A DNA stretch of 64,000 nt from an uncultured Jannaschia sp. (GTDB taxonomy: Bacteria > Pseudomonadota > Alphaproteobacteria > Rhodobacterales > Rhodobacteraceae), in contig NZ_CANNEZ010000001.1 in the NCBI RefSeq assembly GCF_947503795.1, positions 2,327,260 to 2,391,259 of the forward strand, written 5' to 3'. The position numbers and the translations under genes were made by a program. Within the stretch, counting starts at the first letter, position 1; every line of letters starts with the position of its first letter. Positions 54,094 to 62,605 of this stretch are shown here, one piece after another. The notes under the pieces are model-generated. The model saw nothing but the letters and a program-made list of their open reading frames with translations. It made no database searches and was not told the DNA's origin.

Positions 54094-55071
54094 TCAGGCT
54101 CCCATGCGCCGGCGGCGTTCGCGGATGCGCACGTCCGCCGCCGGAGTGCCGTCGTGGAACGAGCCGAAGACCCGGTCCCACGGAATTTCGAGCGAGCCGT
54201 AGTTGCACTCGAAATAGCGGTGATGCATCTGGTGATGGAATGTCCCGAGCCGCAGACGGTTCGCATCCCGCACCACCAGCCCCTCGAACCCGGTATGCGT
54301 CGTCGCCGCCGTCAGCGCGTAATACTGAAGGTGAAACAGGATGTGGACCGGGTGGGCGGCCACCACGAAATGGATCAGCACCGATCCCAGGAAGATCACG
54401 TGTTCGACGGGATGCATCGACAGGCCCGACCAGGGGCCGACATTGACGTTGCGGTGGTGCAATGCGTGGACGTGACGGTAGAGCACCGGCACATGCAGGA
54501 GCCGGTGAATCCAGTAGAAATAGAAGCTTTCCCAGACGGGGATCAGCACGAAGAGCGCCACGAACCAGACCGGATGCGCGGCCCATGTCAGGAGCGGGGC
54601 GTGGCCGTTCGCCAGTGCCCAGAACATCAGGACCTCGTAGCCCGTCCAGACCGTCACGCCCGAGACCAGCGTCCAGAACATGTTGTCGCGGATCTGGCCG
54701 CCCAGCGTGAACTGCCGCCCGTTCTTCATCAGCGGGCGCGCATCGTATCGCAGCCGCTTGCCCTGCCGCGTGAAGGTGTAGAACCACAGGTGCAGCCCAC
54801 CCGCTACCACCGTCATAAGCACGATGTTCCGCAGCCAGATCTCGACGATCCATGACGCGGCCAGCACGCGCGTCTCCTCGAGCGGGGGCTGGAACCAGGC
54901 ATAGGAGGCGAGCGCCACGCCGACGAGGATCAGCCGTTCGGTGATCAGGAACCACGAGTTCCAGACCCAGCGCAGCATCTCGAGCGGGCGCAGCGGCCAG
55001 CGAAAGAACGGGGAGACCCGGAGCGGTACGTCGGGGATATGGTTCCAACCCTTGAGCGGAGCGTCGGGCAT
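54094..55071 (-). CDS. Sterol desaturase/fatty acid hydroxylase family protein
   Basis: 325 aa from the ATG at 55071 with GGAGA just upstream. Four to five membrane helices surround the di-iron histidine boxes: HRLLH near residue 186, HALHH near 200, and FHHQMHH near 280. Members insert OH or a double bond into membrane lipids such as sterols, carotenoids or fatty acids using O2. The nearest family types are the C-5 sterol desaturase-like proteins of Rhodobacterales, whose substrates are unknown. Divergent from a LysR gene. Confidence 0.88.
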   Translation of the reverse strand: MPDAPLKGWNHIPDVPLRVSPFFRWPLRPLEMLRWVWNSWFLITERLILVGVALASYAWFQPPLEETRVLAASWIVEIWLRNIVLMTVVAGGLHLWFYTFTRQGKRLRYDARPLMKNGRQFTLGGQIRDNMFWTLVSGVTVWTGYEVLMFWALANGHAPLLTWAAHPVWFVALFVLIPVWESFYFYWIHRLLHVPVLYRHVHALHHRNVNVGPWSGLSMHPVEHVIFLGSVLIHFVVAAHPVHILFHLQYYALTAATTHTGFEGLVVRDANRLRLGTFHHQMHHRYFECNYGSLEIPWDRVFGSFHDGTPAADVRIRERRRRMGA

Positions 55072-55177
55072 GGCAGTCTCCTCGGGACGGGATGGCGGCA
55101 GCACGAGTGTCGCAGATGCGCTATCGTCGGAAAAACGGTATCATCCGGGTAATGCTCTCAGGATTTCCGAGGAAGCC

Positions 55178-56101
55178 ATGGCGATCACCTTGCGCGCGAT
55201 GCGCTATTTCACGACCGCGCTGCGCCATGGGAGCATCGCCGGGGCGGCCGCCGCGCTATCGGTCGCGCCCTCGGCGGTCGCAGCCGCCATCGACCGGATC
55301 GAGGCGCATTTCGACCTCGACCTGGTGCGCCGCCAGCGGTCCAAGGGGATCGGCCCGACGGCCAGCGGGCGCGTCATCGCGCAGCGTTTCGAGCAGCTGC
55401 TCGAGGATTACGAGGCGATCGAGGCGCAGGGCGCGGACCTCAAGACGGCGCCCGGCGGCATCTTGCGGATCGGATATTACGCCCCCGTCGCCCCCGCCTT
55501 CCTGCCCGAGATCCTGATGACCGCCCTACCCGATCCGTCGGCGGTCGAGCTGCATCTCGAGGAATGCGACAACGACGCCGCGCAGGCTGGTCTGCTGGAC
55601 GGACGCTACGATCTGATCCTCTTCGTCAGCCGCGACGTGTTGCCGTCCATCGCCTACGAGATCCTGATTGAGGCCCCGGCCTATGCCCTCCTGCCCGAAG
55701 CGCACCCACTGGCAGCGAAGGGTTCCGTCACGATAGCCGAGATCGCGGACGGTCCGCTCGTGGTTCTGAACCGGCCGGTGGCGGCGGACTACTACCGAAG
55801 CCTCTTCGCGGCGGGCGGGGCCGACATTTCGGTGGCGGCCTATGCGAACTCGACCGAGATGGTGCGCAGCCTCGTCGGCGCGGGGCTGGGCTGCGCCGTT
55901 CTCAACATGCGGCCGCTGAATGCACGGAGCTATGGCGGCGATGCGGTAGTGGCGCGCCCGATCTCGGACCCGCTGCCGCCCCTGTCGCTGGCCATCGCGC
56001 ACGACGCCACGCGTCCGCGACGACTGGTCCAGACGGTCGTCCGCGCCTGCCGCGCGCAGTTCGCGGACACCGCGCGCGACCGGTGCATCGTCACGGGTTG
56101 A
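55178..56101 (+). CDS. LysR-family transcriptional regulator
   Basis: 307 aa from the ATG at 55178 with GAGGAAG just upstream; a longer frame overlaps the divergent gene and is not used. HTH is at about 1-62 (ALSVAPSAVAAAIDRIEAHF), with an unusually alanine-rich recognition helix. The effector domain begins near 92. It probably controls the desaturase-like gene across the 106-bp spacer. A strong bidirectional hairpin lies right after its stop. Confidence 0.88.
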   Translation: MAITLRAMRYFTTALRHGSIAGAAAALSVAPSAVAAAIDRIEAHFDLDLVRRQRSKGIGPTASGRVIAQRFEQLLEDYEAIEAQGADLKTAPGGILRIGYYAPVAPAFLPEILMTALPDPSAVELHLEECDNDAAQAGLLDGRYDLILFVSRDVLPSIAYEILIEAPAYALLPEAHPLAAKGSVTIAEIADGPLVVLNRPVAADYYRSLFAAGGADISVAAYANSTEMVRSLVGAGLGCAVLNMRPLNARSYGGDAVVARPISDPLPPLSLAIAHDATRPRRLVQTVVRACRAQFADTARDRCIVTG

Positions 56102-56143
56102 GCGCGACGGCGGCACGCGCCTCGGCCTGCACACCGCACGACG

Positions 56144-56169
56144 AACGGGGCGACCGAAGCCGCCCCGTT
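56144..56169. terminator. Bidirectional rho-independent terminator candidate
   Basis: AACGGGGCG (56144-56152) pairs perfectly with CGCCCCGTT (56161-56169) around an 8-nt loop, with TTT on the + side and AA before the stem. It lies between the convergent LysR gene and the sugar-binding-protein gene and could terminate both. Confidence 0.6.
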
Positions 56170-56188
56170 TCCGACCGTTCAGTCGGCC

Positions 56189-57328
56189 CTAACGCTCCAG
56201 CGCGCCGACGCCCGAGAAGCGGAACGCCTCCTGCTCCAGCGCATTCAGCTCGTCCACGCTCATCTCGTTGTTGGCGATGGTGATCCGCCCGAGGAAGATG
56301 CGCGGCAGCTCGTTCTCGCGGCCTTCGAGGTGGTACTTGATCGCCTCGGCCACGGCGGCGCCGACATCGTCGCCCATCCGCATCGGCGTGGCGTCCAGCT
56401 CGCCGTTGCGCAGCGCCTCGAGCTCCAGCCCGGTGCCGCCCCAACCGGTCGAGAAGATCTCGTCCTCCATGCCCATGGCGAGCTGGGCCTCGACCGATCC
56501 CATCGCCATCGCGGTGTTGGCGTTATGGATGATCTTGGCCTCGGGATAGGACTGCATGATGTAGTTCGTGCCGTCGAATCCGCCCTCGCGGCGATACTCG
56601 CCGTAATGCTCGTAGGCGAGTTCCCAGTTGCCCTTCTCCTCGACGCAGGCCGCGAAATCGCCCGAGCGCTGGTTGTCGGTGATGCCCGGAATGCCGCGGT
56701 TGAGCGCGTAGACCTGGTCCGGCCCCAACCGGTCGACCATGTAGTCGCAGATCAACTGCGCGCCCTCGGCCGCGGAGAAGTCGAACCATCCGGCGGGCTG
56801 GTTCTCGAGGTATTTCGGCGGCGTGAAGAACGAGATGACGAAGGTCGTGAAATCGTCGGTCGCGGCCAGCTTGTCGATATTGTCGGCCTGCGTCGCCAGT
56901 TCGGATGGCCCGAAGAGCACGAAATCCCAGATGTCCTTATCCTGGATGACCTGGTCGGTATAGGTCGCCTGCAGCGAGTGCTCGATCTGGCGCGAGGCGA
57001 ACTCCGTCGTCTCGTACTCGATGCCCAGCTCGTCGAGGCGCTTGGTGAAGGCGAGATACATGCGCGCCCAGAAGTCGGACACGTCCGCCGACGGATAGAC
57101 CAGCGCGATTTGGAGCGGTCCGTCCTGTTCGACAGCGAGCGGCACGGCCTCTGATCCGACCACATCGCGCAGGGCTTCCAGTTCGCCGGGGCGGTTCATC
57201 TGCTCGACGAGGTAGAAATCGCGATCCGCGTCGCCCTCCACTTCCATCAGGGGAATTTGTCGATCGTCCTGCGCCATCGCGGCGACCGTGGCCGCAAGCA
57301 GGGCCAGTGCCGTCATCGTCGTCTTCAT
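56189..57328 (-). CDS. Sugar ABC transporter substrate-binding protein (type I PBP)
   Basis: 379 aa. The signal peptide is at 1-19 (ALLAATVAAMAQ), followed by a long N-terminal extension to about 70. The periplasmic-binding-4 fold then begins (LQIALVYPSADVSDFWARM); the hinge/ligand region includes YALNRGIPGITDNQRSGDF near 208 and IIHNANTAMAMGSVEAQLAMG near 268 (in part). It resembles the ribose/TorT-like binding proteins. It is the last gene of the importer operon (oxidoreductase, ATPase, permease, binding protein), which is unusual because the binding protein often comes first. Ligand unknown. Confidence 0.88.
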   Translation of the reverse strand: MKTTMTALALLAATVAAMAQDDRQIPLMEVEGDADRDFYLVEQMNRPGELEALRDVVGSEAVPLAVEQDGPLQIALVYPSADVSDFWARMYLAFTKRLDELGIEYETTEFASRQIEHSLQATYTDQVIQDKDIWDFVLFGPSELATQADNIDKLAATDDFTTFVISFFTPPKYLENQPAGWFDFSAAEGAQLICDYMVDRLGPDQVYALNRGIPGITDNQRSGDFAACVEEKGNWELAYEHYGEYRREGGFDGTNYIMQSYPEAKIIHNANTAMAMGSVEAQLAMGMEDEIFSTGWGGTGLELEALRNGELDATPMRMGDDVGAAVAEAIKYHLEGRENELPRIFLGRITIANNEMSVDELNALEQEAFRFSGVGALER

Positions 57329-57367
57329 CGTCCTATCCTCCCAAGTTGGATATGGTGAAGCCCGGAC

Positions 57368-58519
57368 TCAGCCGGACCGGTTGGGGTCGCCGGCGAAGGC
57401 CCACCCCAGAAGCAGCAGCACCAGAAGCGTGCCGACGATCAGCGCGATCAGGCGCAGCAGACGTCGCGTTTCGGGCTGCGCGAACGTCGCGGCCAGTCCC
57501 TTGGCGCCGTCGCGATCCTTCTTCTGAAGCCACGTATAGAGCGCCACCGACGTCACGATCACGACGCCGGAACCGACCGATTGCCAGAAGAACTCGATCC
57601 GAAGCGTGACGAGCGCGTTGATCATCAGCGCCAGCAGCAGGACCCCGGCCAGCGAGCCCAGAAGCGACGCGCGCCCACCGAAGAGGGATGTGCCGCCCAC
57701 CACGACGGCGGCGATGACATGGAGGTTGAAGTAGGGGGCCGACGTGGCCTGCACGGCATTGAGCTTGCCGAGGAGCATCACGCCCGCGAGCCCCGCCATC
57801 GCGCCCATCAGGACGTAGGCGTAGATCTTGTAGCGGTCGATCGCGATCCCGGTCAGCTCGGCGGCATGCGGCTCGGACCCGATGGCGATGGTGTAGCGGC
57901 CGAAATGCGTGCGCGTCAGCAGGAGCCATCCGACGGCCATCGTCGTCAGGCCGATCAGGACCGGGATCGGCAGGAACCACGAAAGCTGCCCACGTCCGAT
58001 ATCGGTGATGAGATCGGGATAGCGCGCAAGGACGAGGCCCTTGGCCAGCACCAGCGCGAAGCCCCGATAGACGAGGTCCATCGCCAGCGTCCCGATCAGG
58101 TCGGGCACCTTGAACTTGGTGATGATGAGGCCGTTGATCAGGCCCATCGTCGCCCCCAGCGAGATAGCGACGGCCACGCCCGCCCAGGCCGGGAAGCCGT
58201 AAACTTTCATCAGAAAGCCCGCGATGATCGTCGAGAGCGCGGCGACCGATCCGATGGACAGATCGATCCCGCGCTGGGTGATGACGAAGGTCATCGCCAT
58301 GGCCATCGGCATGTAAAGCGCCGATTCCAGCAGGATGATCTCGAGGTTGGAAAGGCGGAAGTAGCGGGCCGGCTCGAGAATCGCCGTCACCAGAAGGATC
58401 GCGGCGATCATCGCGACCGGCGCAATGAACCCCATGTAGGGCGCAAGCCGCGCGCGCAGGTCGGGTCCGCCCGGCGGCGCCGGAATGGCGGTGCTGTCGG
58501 TGACGGGCGGCACGGTCAT
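57368..58519 (-). CDS. Sugar ABC transporter permease (RbsC-like)
   Basis: 383 aa with nine to ten hydrophobic segments and the BPD_transp_2 signatures ITQRGIDLSIGSVAALSTII near 97-116 and GGTSLFGGRASLLGSLAG near 273-290. A basic tail (KKDRDGAKG) occurs near 325. It forms the inner-membrane channel with the single-domain ATPase 58516-59298. 4-nt ATGA overlap with the ATPase gene; 39-bp gap to the binding-protein gene. Confidence 0.92.
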   Translation of the reverse strand: MTVPPVTDSTAIPAPPGGPDLRARLAPYMGFIAPVAMIAAILLVTAILEPARYFRLSNLEIILLESALYMPMAMAMTFVITQRGIDLSIGSVAALSTIIAGFLMKVYGFPAWAGVAVAISLGATMGLINGLIITKFKVPDLIGTLAMDLVYRGFALVLAKGLVLARYPDLITDIGRGQLSWFLPIPVLIGLTTMAVGWLLLTRTHFGRYTIAIGSEPHAAELTGIAIDRYKIYAYVLMGAMAGLAGVMLLGKLNAVQATSAPYFNLHVIAAVVVGGTSLFGGRASLLGSLAGVLLLALMINALVTLRIEFFWQSVGSGVVIVTSVALYTWLQKKDRDGAKGLAATFAQPETRRLLRLIALIVGTLLVLLLLGWAFAGDPNRSG

Positions 58520-59298
58520 GCCGCGCTCTCCGCGGTCTCGTCGCCCGCGCCGACGATCAGGCCCAGCACGTCCTGCGTCGTGACGTCGGCGACGTTGACG
58601 ACGCCGACGCGCTTGCCGCGGCGCATCACCTGCACGCGGTCGGCGACCTCGAACACGTCGTCGAGCGAATGCGAGATCAGGATGACCGCCAGCCCCTGCT
58701 CGCGCAGCGTCTCGATCAGGCGCAGCGTGCGCGCCGTCTCCTGCGGGCCGAGCGCGGCGGTCGGCTCGTCCATCACGAGGACGCGCAGATCGGCGTGATA
58801 GACGGCGCGCGCGATGGCGATGGCCTGGCGCTGGCCGCCCGAGAGGCTGGCCGCGGGGCTGTCCATGTCCGGCAGGCGCACACCCAGGCGATCGAAGAGA
58901 ACCTTCTCGGCCTCCGAGCGCATCCGGCGATTGTCGAGAAGCGGCACGCCAAGCACCGAAGTCGTCAGCTCGTTCCCGAGAAAGACATTCGCCGCGGGCG
59001 GCAGGTGATCGGCGAGCGCCAGCGTCTGGTAGACCGCGTCGATGCCCAGCGCGATGGCGTCGGAATGGTCCGCCATGAACAGGGGTTTGCCATCCATCTC
59101 GATCCGCCCGGCCGAGGGCTGATAGACGCCTGTCAGGATCTTGATGAGGGTCGATTTACCCGCGCCGTTATCGCCGACGATCGCGAGGACCTCGCCCGAA
59201 TGTGCGTCCAGATCAACATCGTCCAGGGCCGTCACGCCGCCGAACCGCTTGACGATTCCGCGCATCGCGATGGTCGGCGCGGCTTGCGCGTCTGCCAT
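58516..59298 (-). CDS. Sugar ABC transporter ATP-binding protein, single domain
   Basis: 260 aa from the ATG at 59298 with GGGAGG seven bases before; the longer frame upstream is not needed. Walker A GDNGAGKST is near 43-51, the signature LSGGQRQAIAIARAV near 148, Walker B VLVMDEPTAALG, and the H-loop ILISHS. Ribose importers usually carry a tandem RbsA of about 500 aa; this one is a half-size protein acting as a dimer, as in FrcA-type fructose importers. Coupled to the permease by an ATGA overlap. Confidence 0.92.
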   Translation of the reverse strand: MADAQAAPTIAMRGIVKRFGGVTALDDVDLDAHSGEVLAIVGDNGAGKSTLIKILTGVYQPSAGRIEMDGKPLFMADHSDAIALGIDAVYQTLALADHLPPAANVFLGNELTTSVLGVPLLDNRRMRSEAEKVLFDRLGVRLPDMDSPAASLSGGQRQAIAIARAVYHADLRVLVMDEPTAALGPQETARTLRLIETLREQGLAVILISHSLDDVFEVADRVQVMRRGKRVGVVNVADVTTQDVLGLIVGAGDETAESAA

Positions 59299-59495
59299 CC
59301 GAATTCCTCCCGTGTTACCGCTACCATGGGCCGCTGGTTTCGATTCTGTCAACGGAAGGACCGGTTTGCCCCGATTGGCGCTCAGGCTTCACAGCGCGCG
59401 CGGCGCATCTTGGCAGCAGGACTTCGTCAGCCGAAGACGCGTCCAGGGCTCTCGACGACGGGATGTATTGCGGCTCCGATGGAGGCGCCAAGACT

Positions 59496-60806
59496 TCAGG
59501 CGTCGCCGAACCGCGTCTCCATCTCGCGCCGGACGCGGACGGCCTCGAGGGTTTCGTCCACGGCGACATCCGCCCATGTGATCGGCTGGCCCAACGGCAC
59601 GTCCGTCTTGAGGGTCACGCCATGCGCCAGCCCGATGGGGAGCGCGCCGCGTTCCAGCGACGTACGCGCTGGCAGAAGCTTGCCCCAGACGGTGAAGCCC
59701 CCCTCGCCGTCAAGCACCTCGCCCGCGTTGAGATTGCGCTTGGGCATGGAAACCACGTCACCCTCGAACCCCATCGTCGCGCCCGTCGGCAGCCCGAGGA
59801 TCGCGGCCGACAGGATCGAGATGTTCAGCTCCAGCCCGATCAGGTGGAAGGGCTTGTACATCGCCGAATAGCGCCCCGTCGCGTCGGTATTCATGCCGTA
59901 TTGGCGAAAACAGGCCGCGGCGTAGTCGTTGGGCGCCTCGATCACGACATAGACGCCCCAGCGCAGGTCCCGGAACACCGGTCGCCCGTCCCGCTCGAGC
60001 GAGGAGACGACCTCGACCTGCCCCTTGGCCGAAAGCTGCCCGCCCTCGGAGGCCGGGCGCAGCACGTGCGAAAGGTCGTTCATGCCCGCCGGCGGAAACG
60101 CGAGGCCGTCCGGCGGCGCGGCGAGGCCCGTGGCATTGGCGATCGCGGCCATCTCGAGGGCGGATTTCGTGCCGTCGAGGAAGCTGTTGAACATCTGCGG
60201 GTTCATTCCCGCGGCCTTCGCCTGCGTGGGCGTCAGGCCGTAATGATCCCAGACGGTGTCGGGGGTCGACGCGTGATAGGCGGGGAGGTACTTCGTGCCC
60301 TTGCCGGCGGCGATCACGTTGAAGCCGCAGGACCGCGCCCATTCGACCAACTCGCAGGTCAGGGCGGGCTGGTCGCCATAGGCCATCGAATAGACCACGC
60401 CCGCACGCCGCGCCTCTTCGGCCAGAAGCGGTCCGGCCAGCACGTCGGCCTCGACATTGACCATCACGATATGGCGGCCCTCGCGGATCGCGTGCCGCGC
60501 GTGGGCGACGCCCACGACCGGGTTGCCCGTCGCCTCGACGACGACATCGACATCGTCGCGGGCGATCATTGCCATTGCGTCGTCGGTGAAGGCGACGTCC
60601 CCGATCAGATCGTCCGTCCAGCCGACCTCCGCGCAGGCCGCGCGCGCACGATCGGGGCGCAGGTCGGCGATCGCGACGACCCGCAGGCCGGGCGTCGTCG
60701 GCACCTGCGACAGGAACATCGAGCCGAACTTCCCCGCCCCGATCAGCCCGACGCGGACCGGGTTTTGCGCGTCCGCGCGAGCCAGAAGGTCTTGGTAGAT
60801 GAACAT
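59496..60806 (-). CDS. Homoserine-dehydrogenase-like oxidoreductase with SAF domain
   Basis: 436 aa. The N-terminal Rossmann domain is VRVGLIGAGKFGSMFLSQV near 18-36, with DVDVVVEATGNPVVG near 84. A substrate domain follows (KGTKYLPAYHASTPDTVW near 190), then a C-terminal SAF-like module (about 350-410; MPKRNLNAGEVLDGEGG). Such proteins are often mislabelled as flagellar FlgA-like and act as NAD(P)-dependent dehydrogenases or isomerases on sugar acids. It is first in the importer operon, 197 bp before the ATPase gene, and divergent from a GntR gene with a palindrome between. It probably makes the first catabolic step on the imported compound. Confidence 0.85.
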   Translation of the reverse strand: MFIYQDLLARADAQNPVRVGLIGAGKFGSMFLSQVPTTPGLRVVAIADLRPDRARAACAEVGWTDDLIGDVAFTDDAMAMIARDDVDVVVEATGNPVVGVAHARHAIREGRHIVMVNVEADVLAGPLLAEEARRAGVVYSMAYGDQPALTCELVEWARSCGFNVIAAGKGTKYLPAYHASTPDTVWDHYGLTPTQAKAAGMNPQMFNSFLDGTKSALEMAAIANATGLAAPPDGLAFPPAGMNDLSHVLRPASEGGQLSAKGQVEVVSSLERDGRPVFRDLRWGVYVVIEAPNDYAAACFRQYGMNTDATGRYSAMYKPFHLIGLELNISILSAAILGLPTGATMGFEGDVVSMPKRNLNAGEVLDGEGGFTVWGKLLPARTSLERGALPIGLAHGVTLKTDVPLGQPITWADVAVDETLEAVRVRREMETRFGDA

Positions 60807-60863
60807 CGAAGGCGCCTCCCTGGCTGCGGGCGATGGTTGACCCGCTCCGGGCCATTTGCAATA

Positions 60864-60880
60864 CGGAATTTGGAATTCCG
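60864..60880. promoter_or_regulatory. Perfect palindrome, GntR operator candidate
   Basis: CGGAATT-TGG-AATTCCG (7+3+7) lies in the 111-bp divergent spacer between the SAF oxidoreductase and the GntR gene. Position and symmetry fit autoregulation and control of the importer operon by the GntR protein. Confidence 0.6.
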
Positions 60881-60917
60881 AATCCCGTTTTACAGATCAG
60901 CCGAAGCGGAGAATGCG

Positions 60918-61616
60918 ATGGACGCGCTCGATCCCGTCACGGCGGAGCCGGCCCTGACACAACTGGTCCATGACCGTCTCGTCGAGGCGATCTCTGCAGG
61001 TCGCCTGCCACCGGGCGCACGACTGACGCAGGACCGCGTGGCCAAGCTCCTTGACGTGTCGCGCCAGCCGGTCAGCCACGCGCTGCAACTTCTCAAGCAC
61101 CAGGGCCTTGCGGTGCAACATGGGCGCAAGGGTCTGGCCGTCGCGCCGATGGACGGCGTCCAGATCTGGAGGCTGTACCAGGTGCGCGCGGCGCTGGACG
61201 GCCTCGCGGCCCGGATGGCCGCCACGCGGGTCCGCGACGGTGCGGCGTCGCGGTCCGAGATCGCCGGGCTTCGCCGCGCGCTGGAGCGCGGGGCCGCCAT
61301 CGGCGACGATGCCGAGACCATCACGCTCGTCCGTGCGGATGTCGCCTTTCACCGCGCACTGCACGACCTCTCGGGCAACCCCGAGATCGCGCGGACGGTG
61401 TCCGGGCAGTGGCCGCAATTCATGCGCTCGATGGCCATCGTCCTCGATGGGCGGGCGCACCGGACGCTGGTCTGGACGGAGCATGCCGCCATCGTCGCGC
61501 CGGTCCTCGCCGGCGATGCCGACGCGGCGGAACGATGCGCCCGCGACCATGCCGAGCGGGCGGGCGAGGAGACGAAGCGCCGGCTCGGCACGATGGTTAT
61601 CGACGCGAGCGACTGA
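60918..61616 (+). CDS. GntR-family (FadR subfamily) regulator
   Basis: 232 aa from the ATG at 60918, preceded by GCGGAGA; a nearby ATG at 60913 is out of frame. The winged HTH covers about 10-75 (VAKLLDVSRQPVSHALQLLKHQG) and the FCD all-helical effector domain about 85-225, with metal-site-type residues DVAFHRALHDLSGN near 140 and H-rich positions later. It most likely represses the divergent oxidoreductase/ABC operon and its own dioxygenase partner downstream (31-bp gap). Confidence 0.9.
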   Translation: MDALDPVTAEPALTQLVHDRLVEAISAGRLPPGARLTQDRVAKLLDVSRQPVSHALQLLKHQGLAVQHGRKGLAVAPMDGVQIWRLYQVRAALDGLAARMAATRVRDGAASRSEIAGLRRALERGAAIGDDAETITLVRADVAFHRALHDLSGNPEIARTVSGQWPQFMRSMAIVLDGRAHRTLVWTEHAAIVAPVLAGDADAAERCARDHAERAGEETKRRLGTMVIDASD

Positions 61617-61647
61617 CACGGAACGATCACACCCGGAGGACGGCCCG

Positions 61648-62448
61648 ATGAAACTGAACGACACGCAGATCAAGCAGCTGGACGAAGAGGGCTGGGTCTT
61701 CCTGCCCGACTGCTTCTCGGCCGAGGAGGTGGCCGTCCTGAAATCCGAGGCCGAGGGCATTTATGCCGAGGACCGGCCCGAAATCTGGCGCGAGACTTCC
61801 GGCGCGCCCCGCACCGCCTTCGCCGCGCACACCTACAACGAGGCGTTCGGCATCCTCGGGCGCCATCCCCGCCTGATCGAGCCCCTGGAGCAGGTCTTCG
61901 GCGAGCAGGTCTACATGCACCAGTTCAAGATCAACGCGAAGGCCAGCTTCACGGGCGATGTCTGGCAATGGCACCAGGATTACGGCACCTGGGCCCGCGA
62001 CGACGGAATGCCCGAGCCGCGCGCGATGAACATCTCGGTCTTTCTCGACGAGGTATACCCGTTCAACGGCCCGCTGATGCTCATCCCGCGCAGTCACCGG
62101 CACGGCGTGCTCGACGCGGGGCACGACACCTCGACCACGAGCTACCCGCTCTGGACGCTCGACAACGAGGCGGTGACGAAGCTCGTGGACGAAGGCGGGC
62201 TGATCGCGCCCACGGGCAAGCCCGGCGGTGTCCTGATGTTCCACGGCAATCTCGTGCACGGCTCGGCGGGCAACATCACGCCCTTCCCGCGCAAGATCGT
62301 CTACCTGACGCTCAACGCGGTCTCGAACCACATCCGAACGCCGACGCGCGAGGAGTGGATCGCACATCAGGACTTCACGCCCATCGAGAGCTGCGACGAC
62401 GACGCACTTCTGCGCTTCGCCAAGGCGTATCAACACGCGGCCGAGTAG
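61648..62448 (+). CDS. Phytanoyl-CoA dioxygenase family (EctD-like) hydroxylase
   Basis: 266 aa from the ATG at 61648 with GGAGGA at 61635-61640. It is a 2-oxoglutarate/Fe(II) dioxygenase: metal ligands His109 and Asp111 in WQWHQDYGTWARDDGMP and His204 in LVHGSAGN, with the 2OG-binding Arg215 in PFPRKIVYL. The layout resembles ectoine hydroxylase, but the EctD signature (F-W-H-S-D-F-E-T-W-H) is changed, so the substrate is probably different. Co-transcribed with the GntR gene facing the sugar importer. It likely hydroxylates the imported compound or a relative. Confidence 0.87.
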   Translation: MKLNDTQIKQLDEEGWVFLPDCFSAEEVAVLKSEAEGIYAEDRPEIWRETSGAPRTAFAAHTYNEAFGILGRHPRLIEPLEQVFGEQVYMHQFKINAKASFTGDVWQWHQDYGTWARDDGMPEPRAMNISVFLDEVYPFNGPLMLIPRSHRHGVLDAGHDTSTTSYPLWTLDNEAVTKLVDEGGLIAPTGKPGGVLMFHGNLVHGSAGNITPFPRKIVYLTLNAVSNHIRTPTREEWIAHQDFTPIESCDDDALLRFAKAYQHAAE

Positions 62449-62605
62449 CCCGTGAATCGGAAACGGTGCGAAGCCCGGCCCCTCGGGGCACGGGTCGACC
62501 GGCGCAGGCGCCTGACGGGTTCGGAGGCGAGCCAGCTATAGGATGGACCGCCATTTCGGCCGAAGGCGACCGGATGCCCCCTGACCCGCCGCGCGCTCGG
62601 CGCTC

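Noticed and set aside
61648..62448. Ectoine hydroxylase EctD
   Set aside because: The EctD signature residues are changed and no ectoine synthesis genes are nearby.
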